NCBI GenBank assembly: GCA_025933895.1
Contig: JAICZB010000081.1
Span: 1-8,773 of the forward strand
Direction of reading: 5' to 3'
Source: Thermoleophilia bacterium
Lineage (GTDB): Bacteria > Actinomycetota > Thermoleophilia > Gaiellales > Gaiellaceae
Length of the DNA stretch: 8,773 nucleotides
The position numbers and the translations under genes were made by a program. Below the pieces are notes generated by a model, which was given only the letters and a program-made list of their open reading frames with translations, had not been told where the DNA came from and ran no database searches. Positions 5,490 to 8,773 of the stretch are shown here, piece after piece. Numbering within the stretch: the first letter of the stretch is position 1; the number at the start of each line of letters is the position of its first letter.

Positions 5490-6076
5490 CCGCCGCATAT
5501 GCGCTCGACGCGCTCGACCCGGACGAGGCCGACGCGTACGAGCGGCACCTGAGCCAGTGCGAGGAGTGCCGCGAGCAGCTCGCCGAGCTCAACGGCGCCG
5601 CGGCGAATCTCGCCTTCGGCGCCGTCGCGCCTGCGCCGCCTGCCCGGCTACGCGGCGCGATCCTCGACGCGGCGGCGGCGGAGCGGACAAACGTCGTCCC
5701 GCTCCTGCAGCGCCGGTGGGTCGCTCGCGGGCTCGCGGTCGCCGCGGCCGCGGCAGCCTGCGTCGTCGTGGGCCTTGCCGTCGCGCTGAGCCAATCGAGC
5801 CACCGGACCTACGTCAGCGCGAGCGTGGTCCTCGACCGCTTCGGGAACGCGACGCTCCACGTCTCCGGTCTCCCCGCCGCTCCACACGGGAAGACGTACG
5901 AGGCCTGGGTGATCCCGAAGATCGGCGCCGCAAGGCCCGCAGGACTCTTCGGCGGGAGCACGACGCTCCAGCTTCAGGGCAACGTGCCTCAGAACGCGGT
6001 CGTCGCCGTGACGCTCGAACGCGCCGGCGGCGTGTCCGCGCCGACGACGACTCCGATCTTCAGCGCGCCAACTTAG
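5471..6076 (+). CDS. Anti-sigma factor, RskA-like, single-pass membrane protein
   Basis: This 201-residue protein would hold the overlapping ECF sigma factor inactive at the membrane. The N-terminal cytoplasmic anti-sigma domain (1-45) carries H26-x3-C30-x2-C33, the zinc-associated anti-sigma (ZAS) motif; the Zn/thiol centre is a possible redox switch. One transmembrane helix lies at about 87-107 (GLAVAAAAAACVVVGLAVAL). The external C-terminal domain (about 113-201) contains TYEAWVIPK (142-150) and PAGLFGG (156-162), typical of RskA C-terminal domains (PF10099). These are normally cleaved stepwise by proteases to free the sigma factor. The ATG at 5471 lies inside the sigma gene with GGAG at 5462-5465 five nt upstream; the longer open frame is discarded because it runs antiparallel to conserved sigma coding. 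The sensed signal is unknown. The extracytoplasmic domain is well placed to sense envelope conditions or the exported proteins. Confidence 0.9.
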   Translation: MDLHDLTAAYALDALDPDEADAYERHLSQCEECREQLAELNGAAANLAFGAVAPAPPARLRGAILDAAAAERTNVVPLLQRRWVARGLAVAAAAAACVVVGLAVALSQSSHRTYVSASVVLDRFGNATLHVSGLPAAPHGKTYEAWVIPKIGAARPAGLFGGSTTLQLQGNVPQNAVVAVTLERAGGVSAPTTTPIFSAPT

Positions 6077-6087
6077 GCGCGCCGCAC

Positions 6088-6276
6088 TCAGCTGATCCAG
6101 TCGGACGCCGTGCCCTCCGTCTGCCCTTCGGCATCGGGCGCCTCGCTGCCGTTCTCGGCCTCGGGCAGGATTCCCGCCGCGCGCTCTGCCTTCTTCGCGC
6201 GCTTGCGCTCACGCTTCTCCTTCACCGCGAGCTCGCGCGCCCGCTTGGCGTGCGTCTGCTGCTTCTTGGCCGCCAT
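6088..6276 (-). CDS. Small highly basic/acidic hypothetical protein (62 aa)
   Basis: This is a short gene of 62 residues. The N-terminal half (2-34) is very rich in Lys, Arg and Ala with helical periodicity (AAKKQQTHAKRARELAVKEK at 2-21, then RERKRAKKAERA). The C-terminal half (about 39-62) is acidic and Gly/Ser-rich, ending DWIS. No known domain is recognised; similar short basic proteins are, from memory, common in actinobacteria. The basic helix could bind RNA or DNA, or be a ribosome-associated tail. The ATG at 6274-6276 is supported by AAAGGAG (6284-6290 on the + strand) 7 nt upstream, a strong site that outweighs the longer in-frame start at 6327. It lies 78 nt downstream of the cold-shock gene on the same strand, so the two may be co-transcribed. 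Its stop is 11 nt from the convergent anti-sigma stop. Confidence 0.72.
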   Translation of the reverse strand: MAAKKQQTHAKRARELAVKEKRERKRAKKAERAAGILPEAENGSEAPDAEGQTEGTASDWIS

Positions 6277-6306
6277 CCGCGCGCTCCTTTCTCTAGTCGG
6301 GAGACA

Positions 6307-6334
6307 GACTGCAGCGAAGGCGACCACCGCAGTC
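6307..6334. repeat. Inverted repeat between the cold-shock gene and the small basic protein gene
   Basis: GACTGC (6307-6312) and GCAGTC (6329-6334) form perfect 6-bp arms around a 16-nt loop, within the 78-nt gap between csp and the downstream gene. There is no T-tract, so it may be an mRNA stability or attenuation hairpin rather than a classical terminator. It could also be chance in GC-rich DNA. Confidence 0.3.
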
Positions 6335-6354
6335 CGGCACCCTCGAATTCAGGC

Positions 6355-6558
6355 TTACGTCGGTGTGACGTTCGTCGCCTGCGGCCCCTTCTGGCCCTGC
6401 TCGGGCTCGTACTGAACCTTCGCGTTCTCGGCGAGCGTCTTGTAGCCCTCGCCGACGATCGCGCTGTGGTGGACGAAGAGATCCTCGCCGCCGTCGTCAG
6501 GGGTGATGAACCCGTAACCCTTGTCGGCGTTGAACCACTTCACGGTTCCGGTTGCCAT
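6355..6558 (-). CDS. CspA-family cold-shock protein
   Basis: This 67-residue single cold-shock domain is the usual length for bacterial Csp proteins, which bind single-stranded RNA/DNA and act as RNA chaperones in the cytoplasm. Signature elements are GTVKWFN at 4-10, the RNP1 motif KGYGFI at 13-18 and the RNP2 motif LFVHHSAI at 27-34 (more often VFVHFSAI; here a His replaces the usual Phe). It closes with QKGPQATNV at 56-64. The ATG at 6556-6558 is preceded by AGGAGG (6568-6573 on the + strand) at 9 nt. The frame extends 12 codons further upstream, but those residues are not part of the fold. The family includes constitutive as well as cold-induced members, and which this is cannot be told. 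It is divergent from tRNA-Glu, with a 113-nt gap that must hold its promoter and leader. Confidence 0.96.
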   Translation of the reverse strand: MATGTVKWFNADKGYGFITPDDGGEDLFVHHSAIVGEGYKTLAENAKVQYEPEQGQKGPQATNVTPT

Positions 6559-6567
6559 AGATGAACA

Positions 6568-6573
6568 CCTCCT
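6568..6573 (-). promoter_or_regulatory. Ribosome binding site of the cold-shock gene
   Basis: AGGAGG on the minus strand (within AGAGGAGGTG), 9 nt upstream of the ATG at 6556-6558. This strong site fixes the 67-residue start and predicts high translation. Confidence 0.75.
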
Positions 6574-6598
6574 CTGCCTTTCGAGAACGGGCAAGGAA

Positions 6599-6611
6599 GC
6601 GCACCGTGCGC
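6599..6611. repeat. Short palindrome in the csp upstream region
   Basis: GCGCAC-C-GTGCGC is a perfect 6-bp palindrome with a one-base centre, 41-53 nt upstream of the csp start, between csp and tRNA-Glu. It could be a regulator site or a small hairpin in the csp leader. No promoter could be assigned confidently next to it. Confidence 0.35.
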
Positions 6612-6671
6612 ATCCGGTACTCGCTCAGATAGCCGACCGAGCCTAGCAGCGGTAGCCTGAGTCCTCTCCGG

Positions 6672-6744
6672 GCCCCCATCGACTAGCGGTCCAGGTCGCG
6701 GCCCTTTCAAGGCTGAAGCACGGGTTCGAATCCCGTTGGGGGCA
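6672..6744 (+). tRNA. tRNA-Glu, anticodon UUC
   Basis: A full cloverleaf can be drawn over 73 nt. The acceptor GCCCCCA (6672-6678) pairs with TGGGGGC (6737-6743), followed by discriminator A at 6744. The D stem GACT/GGTC includes one wobble. The anticodon stem CGGCC/GGCTG (one G-U) closes the loop CTTTCAA (6704-6710), with anticodon TTC at 6706-6708. The T arm is ACGGG-TTCGAAT-CCCGT with a 4-nt variable loop. This reads GAA and, by wobble, GAG. The 3' CCA is not encoded (TAC follows) and must be added enzymatically. A TAGCCT box at 6653-6658, 14 nt upstream, could be its -10, though no clear -35 is seen. The gene is divergent from csp and convergent with the debranching enzyme gene. Confidence 0.95.
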
Positions 6745-6751
6745 TACATAC

Positions 6752-6769
6752 ATAGCGCCGCAGCGCAGC
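6752..6769. terminator. Possible GC hairpin terminator between tRNA-Glu and the convergent debranching enzyme gene
   Basis: CGCCGC (6752-6757) and GCGGCG (6764-6769) form a perfect 6-bp stem with a 6-nt loop, starting 8 nt after the tRNA end and lying 27 nt beyond the stop of the convergent gene. There is no T-run on either side, so it would be a U-less actinobacterial type or just a processing/stability hairpin. It is placed where a two-way terminator would be expected. Confidence 0.4.
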
Positions 6770-6796
6770 GGCGGCAGGGAGGCGGTAAGCCGGGAG

Positions 6797-8773
6797 CTAG
6801 GCGGGCTCGACGTGGACCGCGCCGCCTTCGACGCGCACCGTCCACCGCCGGCCGAAGGCGTGGACGCCCGTGAGCGAGAGCCCCTCGAGCCACTCGGGCG
6901 CACATACAGCCTCCGACCGGGGCGCGTGCCCCGCGCGATCGGGAACCAGACCGAGCACGGCCTGGAGCAGAAGGACCGGCGTCGCCGCCGCCCACGCCTG
7001 GGGCGACGAGGCGGTCGGGTAGACGACGGGGAAGCCCGTGTGCGAGCGGGTGAATCCCGCGAACACCTCCGGCAACCGGTAGTCGAAGTGCGCCGCCGCC
7101 TCGACCAGCGCGCGAAGGATGCGGGCGGCGTCGTCCTGGTGGCCGCTGCGCGCGAGCCCCCATGCGACAAGGGAGTTGTCGTGCGGCCAGACGGTGCCGT
7201 CGTGGTAGACGAGCGGGTTGTACGCGCCCTCGCCGACCGCCATCGTCCGGACGCCCCAACCGGACCAGAGGGCATCGGCCATGAGCAGTCCGGCGACCGT
7301 CTCTCGACGTCCCTCCGGGACGATGCCGCTCCAGAGCAGGTGTCCGAGGTTGGAGGTCAGCGAGTCGATCGGCCGCTTCTCGTTGTCGAGCCCGAGGGCG
7401 TAGAAGCCGCGGTCCTCGAGCCAGAAGGCCTCGTCGAAGCGGGCCCGTAGCGCCGCAGCGTCCTGCTCGAGCTTCTCTGCGAGCGAGCCGTCGCGCCAGA
7501 GCTCGCGCGCGATCTCGGCGATGCGCAGCTTCGCGTCGTAGACGTAGCCCTGCACCTCGACGGGCGCGATCGGCGGTTGAGCGAGTGTCCCGTCGTGGAA
7601 GGCCATCGAATCCCCGGAGTCCTTCCAGGTCTGGTTGCGGATCCCGGTCGAGCTGCGGCGGTTGTACTCGACGAAGCCGTCGCCGTCGGGATCCGCCGGG
7701 CCGTCGATCCAGGCGAGCGCACGCCGAGCCGCTTCCTCGAGCTCGAGCGGCAGCGTGGGGTCGTCGGTCCAGCGCCAGAGCTCCGAGAGCAGGATGAGGA
7801 ACAGCGGGGTCGCGTCGACGGTGCCGTAATAGCGGTCGGTCCAGGCGAGGGCGGCCTTGCCGCGCCGCAGCTCGTGGATGATCTTACCCGGCTCGGCGTC
7901 GCGCTCCGCGTCGTCGCACGTCGACTGCGTGGCCGCCAGGACCCGCAGCGTGCCCGCGGCCAGCTCCGGCCCGAGGAGCAGCGTCTGGAAGGACGAGATG
8001 AGCGTGTCGCGCCCGAAGACGGTCATGAACCACGGCGTCCCGGCCGCGAGCAGCTCGCCGTCTGCGATCTCGGGCACGCGCATGCGCAGGGCGGCGAGGT
8101 CGGCGAGAGAGCGGTCCCACGTGTGCACGAGGTCATCCCAACGCGCGCGCAGCACGGGGGCCGAGCCCTGCCATTCCGTCAGCGACCGCTCGGCGCTGCG
8201 CCGTTCCTCGTCGAGCTCGCGCGCGAAGGACGCCGCGGTCAGCGGCTCCACTGCCTCGAGCTCGGCCTGGACTCCGACCACGAGCCGCCAGCGGGCGCCC
8301 GGCTCGAGGCAGAGCCCGAAGCGAGCGATGCCGTCCGACTCGGCGAACGACTCCGACAGGTGGACGACGGTGCGGCCGCGAAACGAGCCGTCCCTGAACA
8401 CGAGCGTCCCGTTGTTCCCCCGCTCGGGCGGATGAGCCGGCGGCAACGTCTCGTCGGCCGGCTCTCCGAAACCCGGCTCGAGGCTCTTGACGACGAAGAT
8501 GTCGGCGAAGTCGGCCGCGAGCTCCAAGCCGAGCTCGACCTCGATGTGGCGGTGGCTGTGGTTCTCCACCACGATCCGCTCCTCCATGCAGTCGCCGACG
8601 AAGCGCTCGCGCTCGATCACGAGCTCGTTCGGGCGCAGCCCGGCGGCGAGCGGATTCCGCAGGACGAACGACGCGAGGTACGGCGTGGCGTGGTCGTGCG
8701 AGAGGGGATCCAGCCGGGCGCCGCCGAGCGTCAGCACCGAGCGCGAGAGAAAACGCGTGTCGGAGGCGAAGAA
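6797..8773 (-). CDS. Amylo-alpha-1,6-glucosidase / glycogen debranching enzyme-like protein, 5' end beyond the window
   Basis: The frame is open to the window edge, giving 658 visible residues. A GTG at 8735-8737 could be read as a start, but the twelve codons before it read FFASDTRFLSRS, matching the conserved (R)DTRFLSR N-terminus of this family, so the gene continues outside. The N-terminal part (about 1-200) is the beta-rich glycogen-debranching N-terminal domain. The C-terminal part (about 215-600) is an (alpha/alpha)6-barrel glucosidase like MGH1/GH63, with GTPWFMTVFGRD at 245-256, WKDSGDSM at 383-390, YHDGTVWPHDN at 523-533, LPEVFAGF at 567-574 and AWAAATP at 593-599. Acidic residues in the GRD and WKDSGDS blocks probably line the active site. 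Such enzymes are thought to hydrolyse alpha-1,6 branches or related alpha-glucosides in the cytoplasm; exact specificity cannot be assigned. No functional link to neighbours is evident. Confidence 0.9.
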   Translation of the reverse strand, partial: FFASDTRFLSRSVLTLGGARLDPLSHDHATPYLASFVLRNPLAAGLRPNELVIERERFVGDCMEERIVVENHSHRHIEVELGLELAADFADIFVVKSLEPGFGEPADETLPPAHPPERGNNGTLVFRDGSFRGRTVVHLSESFAESDGIARFGLCLEPGARWRLVVGVQAELEAVEPLTAASFARELDEERRSAERSLTEWQGSAPVLRARWDDLVHTWDRSLADLAALRMRVPEIADGELLAAGTPWFMTVFGRDTLISSFQTLLLGPELAAGTLRVLAATQSTCDDAERDAEPGKIIHELRRGKAALAWTDRYYGTVDATPLFLILLSELWRWTDDPTLPLELEEAARRALAWIDGPADPDGDGFVEYNRRSSTGIRNQTWKDSGDSMAFHDGTLAQPPIAPVEVQGYVYDAKLRIAEIARELWRDGSLAEKLEQDAAALRARFDEAFWLEDRGFYALGLDNEKRPIDSLTSNLGHLLWSGIVPEGRRETVAGLLMADALWSGWGVRTMAVGEGAYNPLVYHDGTVWPHDNSLVAWGLARSGHQDDAARILRALVEAAAHFDYRLPEVFAGFTRSHTGFPVVYPTASSPQAWAAATPVLLLQAVLGLVPDRAGHAPRSEAVCAPEWLEGLSLTGVHAFGRRWTVRVEGGAVHVEPA

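Noticed and set aside
6672..6744. tRNA-Glu as an integration site for a mobile element
   Set aside because: No integrase, direct repeat of the tRNA 3' end, insertion sequence or change in composition is visible; no CRISPR-like repeats were seen in the window either.
6540..7275. Minus-strand open frames of 239 and 210 codons around tRNA-Glu and the end of the debranching enzyme
   Set aside because: They run through the tRNA and are frame shadows of the debranching enzyme gene, with Arg/Ser/Pro-biased content.
8735..8737. GTG as the start of the debranching enzyme
   Set aside because: The codons upstream to the window edge continue the conserved DTRFLSR motif, so the gene is truncated by the window rather than starting here.

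Overview
The window is very GC-rich with dense, overlapping genes, C/G-ending codons, an ECF sigma/RskA-type anti-sigma pair and a GC-rich-type tRNA-Glu. This suggests a high-GC Gram-positive bacterium, most likely Actinomycetota. My guess, from the gene mix only, is a Thermoleophilia-like soil lineage.

Layout. (1) At 1-828 (+) is the C-terminal part of a secreted phosphoesterase (phospholipase C/AcpA superfamily). Its stop interlocks with the stop of the convergent operon. (2) At 825-4783 (-) is a tightly packed six-gene operon. In transcription order it encodes a 94-aa twin-arginine signal protein, a DUF4331 protein without its own signal peptide, a 109-aa protein of unknown function, TatA (59 aa), TatC and a NiCoT-type nickel/cobalt permease. 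Every junction overlaps or abuts (TAG|ATG, GTGA, ATGA, TGATG, ATGA). (3) At 4784-4907 is a 124-bp divergent control region. It holds two mirror-image promoter-like elements (GAACCG-N15-CGAAT on both strands, centred on position 4867). (4) At 4908-6076 (+) are an ECF sigma factor and an overlapping anti-sigma factor of the RskA type. (5) At 6088-6558 (-) are a small basic protein and a CspA-family cold-shock protein. (6) At 6672-6744 (+) is tRNA-Glu(UUC). (7) At 6797-8773 (-) is most of an amylo-alpha-1,6-glucosidase-like glycogen debranching enzyme, whose start lies outside the window.

How the genes may work together. The central unit looks like a self-contained export module. It contains a Tat-signal protein and a signal-less DUF4331 partner, a minimal TatAC translocase to export folded cargo, and a Ni/Co importer that could supply a metal cofactor. 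A divergent sigma/anti-sigma pair appears to switch on both itself and the module through the shared symmetric promoter region. The gene identities and promoter symmetry are read from the sequence. Co-export of DUF4331, metal loading and the sigma factor's control of the operon are inference.
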